Assembly: GCF_037071985.1 (NCBI RefSeq)
Contig: NZ_JAXHDF010000001.1
Coordinates: forward strand, 434,001-498,000
DNA length: 64,000 nucleotides
Source: Pseudogracilibacillus sp037071985
GTDB taxonomy: Bacteria > Bacillota > Bacilli > Bacillales > Amphibacillaceae
Reading direction: 5' to 3'
Shown here: piece after piece, positions 17,340 through 26,022 of the stretch
How the letters are laid out: each line of letters opens with the position of its first letter
How positions within the stretch are numbered: the stretch's first letter is position 1
Position numbers and translations under genes: made by a program
The notes under the pieces: generated by a model
Database searches by the model: none
Told to the model about the DNA's origin: nothing
Seen by the model: the letters and a program-made list of their open reading frames with translations, nothing else

Positions 17340-18347
17340 CTACTTTTTAAGTAATAAATAGATAAAATACGGTGCACCTATTAATGCAACCATAATACCA
17401 GCAGGAAGTCCATCTGGATCAACTAAGTTCCTTCCAATTGTATCTGCCACTAATAAAAGCCAACCACCAATTAAAATGGCAACTGGCATAAATAATTGAT
17501 TTCTTGGCCCAACCAATGCTTTTGCTAAATGGGGTGCCATTAAACCAACGAAAGCAATACCACCAGTTACTGAAACGGCAGAGGCTGCTAATGCAACAGC
17601 AGTTGTAAGAAGGACGATACGTTCTTTTTTAATAGACATTCCAAGTCCGATTGACACAGGTTCACTCAGTCCTAAAATATTTAAGCGATTTGCTCGGTAT
17701 AAAGAGAAAGGTATTAGGATAATAAGCCAAGGGAGTATGGACCAAATAAACGGCCAATCAGTTCCCCATATATTTCCCGCGAGCCATTTTGCAATAAAGT
17801 CAACTTTTTCTCGTTCAGATGAAGAAATTAAAACGACCATCAAACCTGATAACGCCATTGAGAATCCCACCCCAACCAAGATTAACCGAATTGGTTGAAG
17901 TCCTATATGTTTGTCGAATGAAAAAAGATAAATGAAAACAATTGTAATAAAGGCTCCTAAAAAAGCAACAATCGGAAGTAAATATGTAAATGTACCGACA
18001 TCGATTGGAAAAAAGAGAAAGAAAATAGCAATAGCTACACCGGCTCCCGAATTGATACCAATAATGCCGGGATCAGCTAAATCATTACGCGTAATACTTT
18101 GTAATATCGATCCAGACAAAGCTAGTGCCATGCCAGCTAATAACGTAATAATAATTCTCGGTAAACGAACAGAAAAAAGTACAAACTCTTCTTTAAAACT
18201 CCCATTTCCTAGAAGGGTTGGGATAATTCGATCATAAGATAAAGCAGAATAACCGATACCGGTACTAATAAACACTGTACTAATAATCAACAGACAAAGT
18301 ACTAAAATGATAATACGTTGTTTTTTAATAAATGATGTAGAAATCAT
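17340..18347 (-). CDS. Ferric-siderophore ABC permease (FecCD family), subunit 2
   Basis: A 335-residue membrane protein with about ten helices, including the FecCD hallmarks GSILQSITRNDLADPGIIGINSGA (residues about 65-88) and GGIAFVGLMAPHLAK (coupling-helix region). It forms the membrane channel of a BtuCD-type importer together with the preceding gene, which it overlaps by four bases, implying translational coupling. The siderophore class cannot be read from sequence. It is the last gene of the operon. Confidence 0.93.
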   Translation of the reverse strand: MISTSFIKKQRIIILVLCLLIISTVFISTGIGYSALSYDRIIPTLLGNGSFKEEFVLFSVRLPRIIITLLAGMALALSGSILQSITRNDLADPGIIGINSGAGVAIAIFFLFFPIDVGTFTYLLPIVAFLGAFITIVFIYLFSFDKHIGLQPIRLILVGVGFSMALSGLMVVLISSSEREKVDFIAKWLAGNIWGTDWPFIWSILPWLIILIPFSLYRANRLNILGLSEPVSIGLGMSIKKERIVLLTTAVALAASAVSVTGGIAFVGLMAPHLAKALVGPRNQLFMPVAILIGGWLLLVADTIGRNLVDPDGLPAGIMVALIGAPYFIYLLLKK

Positions 18348-19366
18348 GTGAATGCCCTTCCTCCTTTTTTAATAATTAAAAGGAAAAAAGGTAACCCTGA
18401 TATAGCAACTACAGCGATAATTGGTGTCTCATAGGGTGCATTAATCGTCCTTGCAATCGTATCAGCAAATAGCATGAAAATGGCACCTATAATGGCAGAC
18501 ATTGGGATGATGTAACGATAATCTGTTCCTACGAATGAACGCGCAATATGAGGAATCATCAACCCAATAAAAGCAATATTTCCAACTAACGCTACAGCTG
18601 TACCAGCCAATAGAATTACTACAATAAATAGGGCTGGTTTAATCACTGTTAATTTTTGTCCTAACCCAATAGCAACTTCTTCATTTAAGCTAAGTATCGT
18701 TAATTGTCTAGAAAGCATTATAGCAATTAAAATCCCAAGCAAAATAAAAGGAATAATTGTTTTAACTTGCATCCATGTCGTGCCGATTAAACCTCCAGCC
18801 GTCCACATTGAAACATCTTTTGACACTTTAAAATAAATCCCTACCCCTTGCTCAATAGCATACAAAAACGCGGAGACTGCTGCACCAGCAAGAACAATTT
18901 TAAATGGAGAAAGTCCTCCCTTTCTTACTGCACCAATACTAAATACCATACCCGTTCCCACCAAAGCACCGACGAAGCAAGCTATCATCGTTCCAAAATA
19001 ATTTACAGTTGGAAAAAATACAATCGTTATCGCTAACATTGCATTAGCGCCTGCTGTTAAACCGAGTAAACCGGGATCAGCTAAAGGATTTCTTGTGATC
19101 CCTTGCATAACCGCTCCGGAAACTGCTAAAGCAGCTCCGACAAAAACAGCTGAAATTTCCCGTGGAAGACGAATATCACGAATAATAGAAACAGCTTCAC
19201 TCGAATGATTTGTTGTCATTGCTACCCATACATCTTTTATTGTTGTATTGGCAGCACCGAAAAGTATAGCAACAAAAAACATAATAAATAATAAACTTAT
19301 CGCACCTACTATTTTATAAGTAAATGATCTATTAGCAGAAATATTTTTTTTTGACATAAAGTTCAT
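18344..19366 (-). CDS. Ferric-siderophore ABC permease (FecCD family), subunit 1
   Basis: A 340-residue partner permease with AVMQGITRNPLADPGLLGLTAGA and GNIAFIGLMIPHIARSFVG motifs. It is separated from the upstream binding-protein gene by a 397-base dispersed repeat whose edge lies only 19 bases before the ATG, leaving just the ribosome site (AAGGAT). Transcription from the Fur-controlled promoter must read through that repeat, or this permease pair has acquired its own promoter. Confidence 0.92.
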   Translation of the reverse strand: MNFMSKKNISANRSFTYKIVGAISLLFIMFFVAILFGAANTTIKDVWVAMTTNHSSEAVSIIRDIRLPREISAVFVGAALAVSGAVMQGITRNPLADPGLLGLTAGANAMLAITIVFFPTVNYFGTMIACFVGALVGTGMVFSIGAVRKGGLSPFKIVLAGAAVSAFLYAIEQGVGIYFKVSKDVSMWTAGGLIGTTWMQVKTIIPFILLGILIAIMLSRQLTILSLNEEVAIGLGQKLTVIKPALFIVVILLAGTAVALVGNIAFIGLMIPHIARSFVGTDYRYIIPMSAIIGAIFMLFADTIARTINAPYETPIIAVVAISGLPFFLLIIKKGGRAFT

Positions 19367-19385
19367 CTATCCTTATTAAAATAGA

Positions 19386-19782
19386 GAGGTTGGAACATAA
19401 GCTAGAAAGAGTTATTGAAACACGAATGAATACGTTTATAATAGTCGCTACAGAAATATATTCTGCTTTCACCACTGGCATAAGAGCGACATCTGGGACT
19501 GCACAAGGTTCGTCCCATCAAAAACACCTGTTCAAGCCGCACTATCGCTTGCTTTCACAGTGTCTCCTTTACCGCTGCTCGCTGATAAGCCTCCTGCCCC
19601 GGCAAGGGGTATGCAGACGTTGCCCGCAAAGGGCGGTTTTAGTCTGTAATCTTTCGATATTTGTCGCCTTTTTAGTGTCTTATCGAGGCTTTTCTTCTGG
19701 CAGGAGTCTCCGTATATTTCTTTCGCTAACTTGAAATATTGTTCGTGTTTCATATCTACTATTTTGTTTTGTCCCAACCTCC
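19386..19782. repeat. Dispersed repeat, full-length copy with inverted termini
   Basis: A 397-base element bounded by GAGGTTGGAACATA on the left and TTTGTCCCAACCTC on the right, a terminal inverted repeat of about 12-14 bases. Next to the right end it holds (read on the minus strand) an ATAGTAGATATGAAACACGAAC block, then GTTAGCGAAAG..ATATACGGAGACTCCTGCC, and further in a GCGGTAAAGGAGACACTGTGAAAGC block. The last two are shared with copy 1 at 1-252. No transposase is encoded; the short ORFs inside it are not gene-like. It lies between the binding-protein and permease genes of the siderophore operon. Confidence 0.72.
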
Positions 19783-19787
19783 ATATC

Positions 19788-20705
19788 TTAGTCTTGTAGA
19801 AATTTCTCTTCAAAGAAATCTAATTGAAATTCTAAAGTGGTCGCATCATTAAAGTAAAAGGAACGTTGCTCTACTTCAAATACATGACCATTTTGTACAG
19901 CAGGAATATTTTTATATGTATCTGATTCTAAGTATGATGGATCAGAACCATTGTTACGACTTAAAATCATATAATCACCTGCATATTCTGGAAGTACCTC
20001 TAATGAGAGAGCATAATAGCCATCTTTTAATGCCATTTCTTTCACTTTCTCCGGCATTTTCAATTCCATCGCTTGATATAAAATTTCTGTTCCACGTCCC
20101 CAATTATTACCGAATACATATAATTGCTTATCATAGTCCTCAATAACAGAAACAGTCGCATCTTCACCAATTTTAGCTTTTATTTCTTCTCCTAGTTTCT
20201 CCGCACGTTGTTCAAAGTCGTTCACCCATTCGGTAGCCTCTTTTTCTTTATTTAAAAGTTTTCCAATTTCGATATGTTGGTTTAAGTAGTCAACCTTACC
20301 GTATGTAAAAGTAACGGTTGGAGCAATTTCTTTTAATTTATCTACATTTTTAATCGTTGATAATCCGATAATTAAGTCTGGATCAAGTTCAATTATTTTT
20401 TCTAAGCTTTCATCGGATACTTCCTCTGCATCAGCAAGACCTTCAGAAAAATTTGGATTTTCAATTGACCATGAATCCGCCCCAACAATATTTCCACCTA
20501 GCTTTAATACGTCCCCTGCATATGTTGAAAGTACGACAATACGTTGGGGATTTGCCGGTACTTCTACTGGACCATCTTCCGACTCATATGTAATTGTTTC
20601 ATCAGCTTTATCAGTAGAGTTGCTCTCTTTTTCATTATCATTATTACTACAAGCACTAACTGTAATTAGCAATAGTAGCAGAATGGATAGCAGTAATTTT
20701 TTCAT
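19788..20705 (-). CDS. Ferric-siderophore-binding lipoprotein
   Basis: A 305-residue periplasmic-binding-type lipoprotein. The signal sequence ends in the lipobox TVSAC with SNND after it, so it is anchored to the outer face of the membrane. The fold is class III (FepB/FhuD/TroA-like): PQRIVVLSTYAGDVLKLGGNIVG, then ELDPDLIIGLS. Its ATG lies 50 bases inside the 3' end of the ATPase gene, with AAAGGAG upstream of it. It delivers ferric siderophore to the permease pair; the exact ligand is unknown. Confidence 0.92.
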   Translation of the reverse strand: MKKLLLSILLLLLITVSACSNNDNEKESNSTDKADETITYESEDGPVEVPANPQRIVVLSTYAGDVLKLGGNIVGADSWSIENPNFSEGLADAEEVSDESLEKIIELDPDLIIGLSTIKNVDKLKEIAPTVTFTYGKVDYLNQHIEIGKLLNKEKEATEWVNDFEQRAEKLGEEIKAKIGEDATVSVIEDYDKQLYVFGNNWGRGTEILYQAMELKMPEKVKEMALKDGYYALSLEVLPEYAGDYMILSRNNGSDPSYLESDTYKNIPAVQNGHVFEVEQRSFYFNDATTLEFQLDFFEEKFLQD

Positions 20706-21501
20706 TCTCTTTTTCTCCTTTGATTAAATCATATGTGATACATATTGGTTTATTCGTTCGTGGATCTTTGCCGATCACTGCATCTATTTGAAACACCTTT
20801 CGTAAAACATCTTGATTTATTACTTCAAAACAAGTTCCTTTCTTAACAACTTCACCTTGTTTTAATGCAATGATATAGTCGGCAAAGCGAGCAGCTTGAT
20901 TCAAATCGTGTAAAACCATGACAATTGTTCGATCCTGTTCCTTGTTCAACCTTTTTAAAAGTTCTAATACTTCAAGCTGGTGTGCCATATCTAAGTATGT
21001 TGTCGGTTCGTCTAAAAAAATAATCTCCGTTTCTTGTGCTAGTGCCATTGCAATCCAAACACGTTGGCGCTGACCACCTGATAATGCATCTACTAAACGA
21101 AATTTAAACTCTATGGTTCCCGTTACTTCCAACGCCCAATCAATAACTTCGTAGTCTCGTTTTGTTAATTTACCAAATCCCTTTTGATAAGGAAAACGTC
21201 CATAGGACACGAGCTCCCCTACTGTTAACCCACTAGCACTTTCAGGCGTTTGTGGGAGAATAGCCATTTTTTGAGCTAGTCGCTTTGTATTTTCTTTGGA
21301 TATATTTTTTCCATCCAAAACAATTGAGCCAGAAGAATGGGGAATAATACGTGTTAGTGCTTTTAATAAGGTCGATTTACCACATCCATTTGAACCAAGA
21401 ATTGTAGTAATTTTCTTATTAGGAATATCTATATTAAGATCTTTTACAATTAAAGACTCTCCATAACCAATGTTTAACTCGTTTGTATGAAGTCGAACCA
21501 T
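20656..21501 (-). CDS. Ferric-siderophore ABC transporter ATPase
   Basis: A 281-residue FecE/FhuC-type ATPase. Walker A is GSNGCGKSTLLKAL, the signature is LSGGQRQRVWIAMAL, and Walker B is IIFLDEPTTYLDMAHQ, followed by the switch His in MVLHDLNQA. It is the promoter-proximal gene of the operon, an unusual ATPase-first order, and sits directly behind a Fur box. The 3' end overlaps the next gene by 50 bases, so the ATPase has a C-terminal tail (about 25 residues) that may vary among relatives. Confidence 0.94.
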   Translation of the reverse strand: MVRLHTNELNIGYGESLIVKDLNIDIPNKKITTILGSNGCGKSTLLKALTRIIPHSSGSIVLDGKNISKENTKRLAQKMAILPQTPESASGLTVGELVSYGRFPYQKGFGKLTKRDYEVIDWALEVTGTIEFKFRLVDALSGGQRQRVWIAMALAQETEIIFLDEPTTYLDMAHQLEVLELLKRLNKEQDRTIVMVLHDLNQAARFADYIIALKQGEVVKKGTCFEVINQDVLRKVFQIDAVIGKDPRTNKPICITYDLIKGEKENEKITAIHSATIANYS

Positions 21502-21533
21502 CTTGAAACCCCCAATAAGTTTTTGATTTTAAT

Positions 21534-21548
21534 TGATAATGATTATCA
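21534..21548. promoter_or_regulatory. Fur box in the divergent siderophore/reductase promoter region
   Basis: A perfect 7-1-7 palindrome TGATAATGATTATCA within the 140-base divergent region, with a weaker ATAATCATAATCAT half-match just after. This is the classical Bacillus Fur site, so iron starvation should induce the ABC operon and probably the reductase gene. Confidence 0.9.
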
Positions 21549-21641
21549 ATTTCAGTATAATCATAATCATAAACACATAAATTATGAAAGTCAAGAGGCA
21601 ATTTAATAGATAATAGATGAGCGGAAAAGGAGCAGATCGTT

Positions 21642-22694
21642 GTGGAAAGAGATAATTTGTTTGATGTAACAATTATTGGAGGAGGACCGGCAGGATTATA
21701 TTCTTCGTTTTACAGTGGCTTACGAGGATTGAAAACAAAGATAATTGAATATCAGTCGGAACTTGGCGGAAAGATTCATGTGTATCCTGAGAAAATGATT
21801 TGGGATGTTGGGGGATTGACACCGTTACCAGGAATTAAATTAATGGAACAACTTGTAAAACAAGGATTAACGTTTAGTCCTGAAGTTACATTAAACGAGA
21901 AAATAGAATCCATTACTCGTAATCGAGAAGGAATATTTGTCCTACAAGCTGCTTCTGGTCAAAAACATTATTCTAAAACAGTAATTGTTGCTGTTGGCAG
22001 TGGTATACTGAAGCCTCAGAAATTAGCAATTGAGGGTGCGGAGAGATTTGAAGTATCGAACTTGAATTACACGGTTAAATCTTTAAGTCATTTTAAAGAT
22101 AAAACAGTAGTAATTTCGGGAGGAGGTAATTCAGCTATAGACTGGGCGAATGAGCTAGAATCAATCGCAAAGCACGTTTTTATTACTTGTCGTAAAAACA
22201 ATTTTTCATGTCATGAATCACAAGCCATGCAAATTAAAAATAGTTCGGTTGTTTGTTTTTTTCACACAACGATTACTAAACTAATTGCTAATAAAGATCA
22301 TCAGATAATTGAAAAAGTAGAATTAACTAATCATGAGACAGGGGCTGTAACGTATTTACCTGTTGATGAAGTCATTGTAAATCATGGATATGAACGAGAT
22401 ACTTCCTTACTTGAAAATAGTAATGTAGAAATTGAAATTGCTGATAATTACTTCATTGCAGGAAATGTTAATAGCGAATCTTCTGTACCCGGATTATATG
22501 CTGCAGGGGATATTTTAATGCATGAAGGTAAATTAAATTTAATTGCAGGGGCCTTTCAAGATGCTGCTAATGCGGTAAATAAGGCAAAGCAATTTATTGA
22601 TCCTGATGCTGAAAAAGTTGGAATGGTTTCTTCACACAACGATCTATTCAAGAAACGTAATAAAGAATTAATCGACAAGATAATTAACCAATAA
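21642..22694 (+). CDS. FAD/NAD(P)-dependent oxidoreductase, ferredoxin-NADP reductase type
   Basis: A 350-residue thioredoxin-reductase-like flavoprotein. The FAD motif is TIIGGGPAGLYSSFYSG, the NADPH motif VVISGGGNSAIDWANEL, and the C-terminal FAD motif PGLYAAGDIL. There is no CXXC redox pair, which places it with YumC/YcgT-type ferredoxin (flavodoxin)-NADP reductases. The Fur box and the divergent siderophore operon suggest it supplies electrons for siderophore iron release (inference). The start is GTG behind AAAAGGAGC. Confidence 0.85.
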   Translation: MERDNLFDVTIIGGGPAGLYSSFYSGLRGLKTKIIEYQSELGGKIHVYPEKMIWDVGGLTPLPGIKLMEQLVKQGLTFSPEVTLNEKIESITRNREGIFVLQAASGQKHYSKTVIVAVGSGILKPQKLAIEGAERFEVSNLNYTVKSLSHFKDKTVVISGGGNSAIDWANELESIAKHVFITCRKNNFSCHESQAMQIKNSSVVCFFHTTITKLIANKDHQIIEKVELTNHETGAVTYLPVDEVIVNHGYERDTSLLENSNVEIEIADNYFIAGNVNSESSVPGLYAAGDILMHEGKLNLIAGAFQDAANAVNKAKQFIDPDAEKVGMVSSHNDLFKKRNKELIDKIINQ

Positions 22695-22719
22695 ATACTA
22701 AAATAGTTCGAGTATGCCT

Positions 22720-22745
22720 TCCTTTCTAAAGAGAAGGATTTTTCG
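22720..22745 (+). terminator. Probable terminator after the reductase gene
   Basis: TCCTTTCT, loop AAAG, AGAAGGA, then TTTTT, beginning about 25 bases after the stop codon. The stem has one bulge. Confidence 0.6.
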
Positions 22746-23166
22746 TGTGATGAATTTAATTTATTAACCATTAGTTTTTAACGTTTTTGTTATTCATGAG
22801 AAGTTTGTCATTAGCAGTTTAATTATATTTTTTTTTGGATCTAGTTACATACTTCGACATTTTATTTAGATATTCCTCTTTTTTAAAAGAATAATTTTTA
22901 AAAAAGATCCATTTACTATTTTTGAAAGAACAAAGGTGTTACCTTCAAGAGGGTTCGGGTGCGGCCAATTGAAGTTCCTTTCGCTATCGCTCCAGTAGAT
23001 ATTTATCGTTGACTAAATGCTATGTTTTCATTTTCAACAAGCCTATATTTTTCCAAAAATAAAAAAGAACCTTATAAAAATTAATATGCTCCCCTTTACG
23101 TAGACAGATTAATTAATAAAAATCTGTCTACGTAAAGGGGAGCATTCTTTTATACTGGCATGTACA
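22746..23166. other. Gene-free stretch holding a perfect 25-base inverted repeat
   Basis: No plausible gene is seen on either strand. The notable structure is at 23086-23145: 25 bases starting ATGCTCCCCTTTACGTAGAC are perfectly repeated in inverted form around the 10-base spacer AATTAATAAA. The tail CTTTTAT is not a strong T run. It could be a bidirectional terminator or the two joined ends of a deleted insertion sequence. The remaining bases show nothing I can name. Confidence 0.6.
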
Positions 23167-23331
23167 TCAACCGTCTTTTTTTACTTTTGTGTCATTATAT
23201 TCAGATTGTAAAATCGTCCTCAGTGAATGTAGATAGTGCATCGTTTCCTCATCTGACACATACGCATAAACGAAGGGAAAATCTTCTTGCTTGAACTGCC
23301 GAATAAGTAGTCGTTCCGTTGTAATCTGCAT
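23167..23331 (-). pseudogene. N-terminal fragment of a GNAT acetyltransferase
   Basis: A 54-codon ORF starting MQITTERLLIRQFKQEDF, followed by FVYAYVSDEETMHYL. This is the standard start of RimJ/RimL-like GNAT N-acetyltransferases (normally about 170 residues). After residue 34 the similarity is lost (HSLRTILQSEYNDTK) and a stop follows, so the acetyl-CoA-binding core is absent. It lies 28 bases before the end of the serine hydrolase region, next to the 25-base palindrome, which suggests deletion by a mobile element. Confidence 0.65.
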
Positions 23332-23359
23332 GTTTAAAACCCCATTTATCCTCAGTTAA

Positions 23360-24715
23360 TTACTGACGCTCTGCTGTTTGTACATCGGTACCATCAATAA
23401 TCTTTACTAATTCCTTACCGTCTTCTGTTGTAAAATGAACATCTATTGATAATCCTCTTAAGAAGAATTTTTTCTCTGTTTTAGCGTGTAATTCGAGTTT
23501 CATTGTAGCAGGCATCTCGATAAAAAGTCTGTTGTTTTCTAATGAAACATGAATGATTAAATCAGGATGTTCTGTTAGTGCATAATCACCGACAAGACGA
23601 TTTAAAACATCTACTGGAATAACTTGGGCACGTTCTAAAGGAGGTTTTTCCTCCGCAAGTTCATAAGGCTCATTGAAAGCAGCTTGCTCAATTGCATGTA
23701 AGACTTGTTGTTCAAAATCGAAATCTTGCTCTTTATTTCTTAGTGTGATGACGACAATATCATGGTCAACGAAGCGTCTAAGACTTGTAGCATAACCTGG
23801 CCAACCACCACTATGCCAAATTATTTGCCCTTTTTCCTCATCATCCTCCAAAATCCAACCAAAACCATATTTAAATGGTGTTTCAGTTTCTGTCACCGCT
23901 GGTTTATAAGCTTCTTTTAGTAATTCATCGTTGATTAAATTACCTGTGCTTAGAGCACGCTCATAAAGATAGAGATCCCCAATAGTTGATTGAATGCCAC
24001 CATCACCAAGTATTCCATCTAAATAGGTAACCATTTTTGACTCCTCAAAATCATCTGCCAAAATATAGTCACCTGCATATACGTCGTAGACATAACCGTA
24101 TGCATAATCATCAATTTCGATATTTTCTTTTCTAACGCCAATAGCTTGAGTACGAGTCATATTAATTGGTTTAAAAATATTCTCTTGTAAAAAATCGGCA
24201 AAATTCATATCGGTTACACGCTCGACAATGAGTGCAAGTAAAATATAGCCAGTATTGCTATATTCAACACGCTCATTTGGTGCAAAGAGACGCTCAGGTT
24301 TGAATTTGATTAAATACTTGATTAGGTCATCATTATCAGCGATTTTCTTTTTATCCCAGTTCAACTCAAATAGATCTAAATAATCAGGGAGTCCGCTCGT
24401 ATGATTAAGTAAATGTCTAATCGTAATGCCTTCATAAGGAAGATTAGGTATCCATTTTTGCACAAAATCATCTAGATTTAGCTTACCTTCCTGAACAAGT
24501 AACAATATTGCGGTTGCTGTAATTGGCTTTGAAACAGATGCAAGGTTGAAAACAGATTGTGATGTTAATGGACGATTTGTTGATAGATCAGCATCACCAA
24601 AAGCTACTTCGTATAAAATCTCGCCTTTTTTAGCGACGAGAACCGTACCATTTAACAATTCTCTTTCCTTAATATCATTGAATAATCTTTCTAATTTAAC
24701 TCTTGTGTTGGTCAT
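23360..24715 (-). CDS. Beta-lactamase-fold serine hydrolase (class C/PBP4*-like)
   Basis: A 451-residue cytoplasmic serine hydrolase; no signal peptide is seen. The motifs of the beta-lactamase/D-Ala-D-Ala peptidase superfamily are present: SVSK (nucleophile Ser and Lys, near residue 60), YSN in VEYSNTGYIL, and HSGGWPG replacing KTG. A beta-rich C-terminal domain of about 110 residues follows. The substrate is unknown; relatives include PbpE-like and esterase-like enzymes. Its first 20 bases overlap the end of the upstream MarR gene, so the two are one operon under MarR control. Confidence 0.85.
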   Translation of the reverse strand: MTNTRVKLERLFNDIKERELLNGTVLVAKKGEILYEVAFGDADLSTNRPLTSQSVFNLASVSKPITATAILLLVQEGKLNLDDFVQKWIPNLPYEGITIRHLLNHTSGLPDYLDLFELNWDKKKIADNDDLIKYLIKFKPERLFAPNERVEYSNTGYILLALIVERVTDMNFADFLQENIFKPINMTRTQAIGVRKENIEIDDYAYGYVYDVYAGDYILADDFEESKMVTYLDGILGDGGIQSTIGDLYLYERALSTGNLINDELLKEAYKPAVTETETPFKYGFGWILEDDEEKGQIIWHSGGWPGYATSLRRFVDHDIVVITLRNKEQDFDFEQQVLHAIEQAAFNEPYELAEEKPPLERAQVIPVDVLNRLVGDYALTEHPDLIIHVSLENNRLFIEMPATMKLELHAKTEKKFFLRGLSIDVHFTTEDGKELVKIIDGTDVQTAERQ

Positions 24716-25193
24716 GATTCGTTTCCTCCCGATCTTGTTTTGTACATTTTTTTTCTACAATCTTACTTAGCTTTGTGAGAATTCTTTTGAGTTCTTCCAT
24801 TTCACTCAATTCCATTTGCGAGTAAAAACGATTAATAATTTCACGATTTATTTTTTCTTCCTTTTCAAAATATCGGGTTCCTTTATCTAATAGTTGCACA
24901 AGTATTTCGCGTCTATTTTTTGGATTAATCGTCCTCATTAAATAATTTTCATCTTCTAGTTTATTAACAATCTGTCCAACAGCACTCGATGTTATTTTCA
25001 TTAGTCGTGCAATTTCCCCAATAGAAATTTTTTCGTAATCTTTAACAATATCCATTAGAATTGTTTGATTATTAGAAAGATCATCATCAAGTAAAGATTG
25101 ATATTCTTTTATGATAATTTTATTCATTGTATAATGCATTTCATTTATTTCAGTAACAAGTTCAAATAATTTATCCTCATCATTTTTTTCCAT
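24696..25193 (-). CDS. MarR-family transcriptional regulator
   Basis: A 165-residue winged-helix regulator. The DNA-binding core is ISIGEIARLMKITSSAVGQIVNKLEDENYL followed by a wing with NPKNRREILVQL, the typical MarR DxRxx-like wing. It is flanked by N- and C-terminal dimerisation helices and ends in a Lys-rich tail that overlaps the hydrolase start. A large palindrome lies 17 bases upstream of its ATG, which suggests autorepression. Confidence 0.9.
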   Translation of the reverse strand: MEKNDEDKLFELVTEINEMHYTMNKIIIKEYQSLLDDDLSNNQTILMDIVKDYEKISIGEIARLMKITSSAVGQIVNKLEDENYLMRTINPKNRREILVQLLDKGTRYFEKEEKINREIINRFYSQMELSEMEELKRILTKLSKIVEKKCTKQDREETNHDQHKS

Positions 25194-25210
25194 ATACTAA
25201 TACCACCTTT

Positions 25211-25249
25211 ATATTAAAGTTAACTTGATAATAAAGTTAACTTTAATAT
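25211..25249. promoter_or_regulatory. MarR operator palindrome
   Basis: A perfect 16-base inverted repeat (ATATTAAAGTTAACTT and its complement) with a seven-base spacer. Each arm holds the self-complementary core AAGTTAACTT, and a further AAGGTTAACT occurs at 25255-25264. Its position directly upstream of the MarR gene makes it the probable autoregulatory site. Confidence 0.75.
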
Positions 25250-25264
25250 ATGTCAAGGTTAACT

Positions 25265-25771
25265 AATTATATAATTTTATTTTTTTTGCTGTTCCACCCA
25301 AAGTCAATGATCATAACAGTTCTTAAAAATTAGTATTTCATAGAGTTTTTTGTTCAAAATTCGAAAAGAACGCCTTCTTAATTTAGAAGTGCGCCCAAGC
25401 GGAAGATTGATTACTCCATTTACTGCTTACCTATCTAGAAATTTCTTTTTACGGTTTTTCAGCAACTATTTTTTCGTTTGATTGCTATGTTTCATGCTCT
25501 CTCCAATTGCATAGTGAAAACAATCGAGACTTCTTGTACATTTTAAATGATCTGTATCCTACACAACCTTTTACTCTAAAACAGTACAGCACTCTTTTAC
25601 ACGTTCATTTTATTAAAATTCTAAAATATGAAGAAGTTTGAAATAAGTATGGTAATTGCAACTCAATCAGATGGTATTCTATGTCAATCAAGTAGCAGTC
25701 ATTGAATGTGGTCCTTTTGGGAAATAATTTCTCTCTAAGTTGGTTATATTACCGATTGGGAGGTGTAATTC
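25265..25771. other. Gene-free stretch upstream of the small 69-residue ORF
   Basis: I see no credible ORF on either strand in these 507 bases. There is an imperfect hairpin (GAACGCCTTCT..AGAAGTGCGCCC) near 25368-25396 and AT-rich sequence. It may hold decayed mobile DNA, but I cannot identify it. Confidence 0.5.
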
Positions 25772-25981
25772 ATGGATAAAAATAAAAAAAATAGTAACGA
25801 AGATATAAATGTTGAACTTGGAGGAATGGGGATTTATGGAACAACTTCCAATGAAGAGATTGCTGGTTACCGAACTTCAGGTAATATAGAAAATGCTGGT
25901 CAAATTGATAAGGGATTTGAACGGCCTAAAGAAGAGGCGGGAGCCGTGGCTTCGTTAAAGGACAAACATGAGAAAGATTAA
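25772..25981 (+). CDS. Small hydrophilic protein of unknown function
   Basis: A 69-residue protein that I do not recognise. It is charged at both ends, with a Gly-rich middle (GGMGIYGTTSNEEIAGYRTSG) and no membrane segment or Cys. The strong site GGGAGG lies eight bases before the ATG, and a clean terminator follows, so it is very likely expressed. The lack of hydrophobic core suggests a small, possibly disordered or stress-related protein, as many Bacillus small proteins are. No function is assigned. Confidence 0.65.
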   Translation: MDKNKKNSNEDINVELGGMGIYGTTSNEEIAGYRTSGNIENAGQIDKGFERPKEEAGAVASLKDKHEKD

Positions 25982-25990
25982 CATGATAGG

Positions 25991-26020
25991 AAAAGGAAGC
26001 ATAATTTTATGCTTCCTTTT
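25991..26020. terminator. Bidirectional terminator between convergent genes
   Basis: A 12-base perfect stem AAAAGGAAGCAT / ATGCTTCCTTTT with a six-base loop lies between the 25981 stop and the mqo stop at 26023. A/T tracts on both sides let it serve both strands. Confidence 0.85.
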
Positions 26021-26022
26021 GG

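Noticed and set aside
16942..17377. Two short ORFs across the SRP RNA
   Set aside because: They fall within or across the structured scr RNA and its terminator, and encode no recognisable protein.
19390..19813. ORFs of 93-114 codons inside the 397-base repeat
   Set aside because: They lie wholly in a non-coding repeat and lack start sites or conserved domains.
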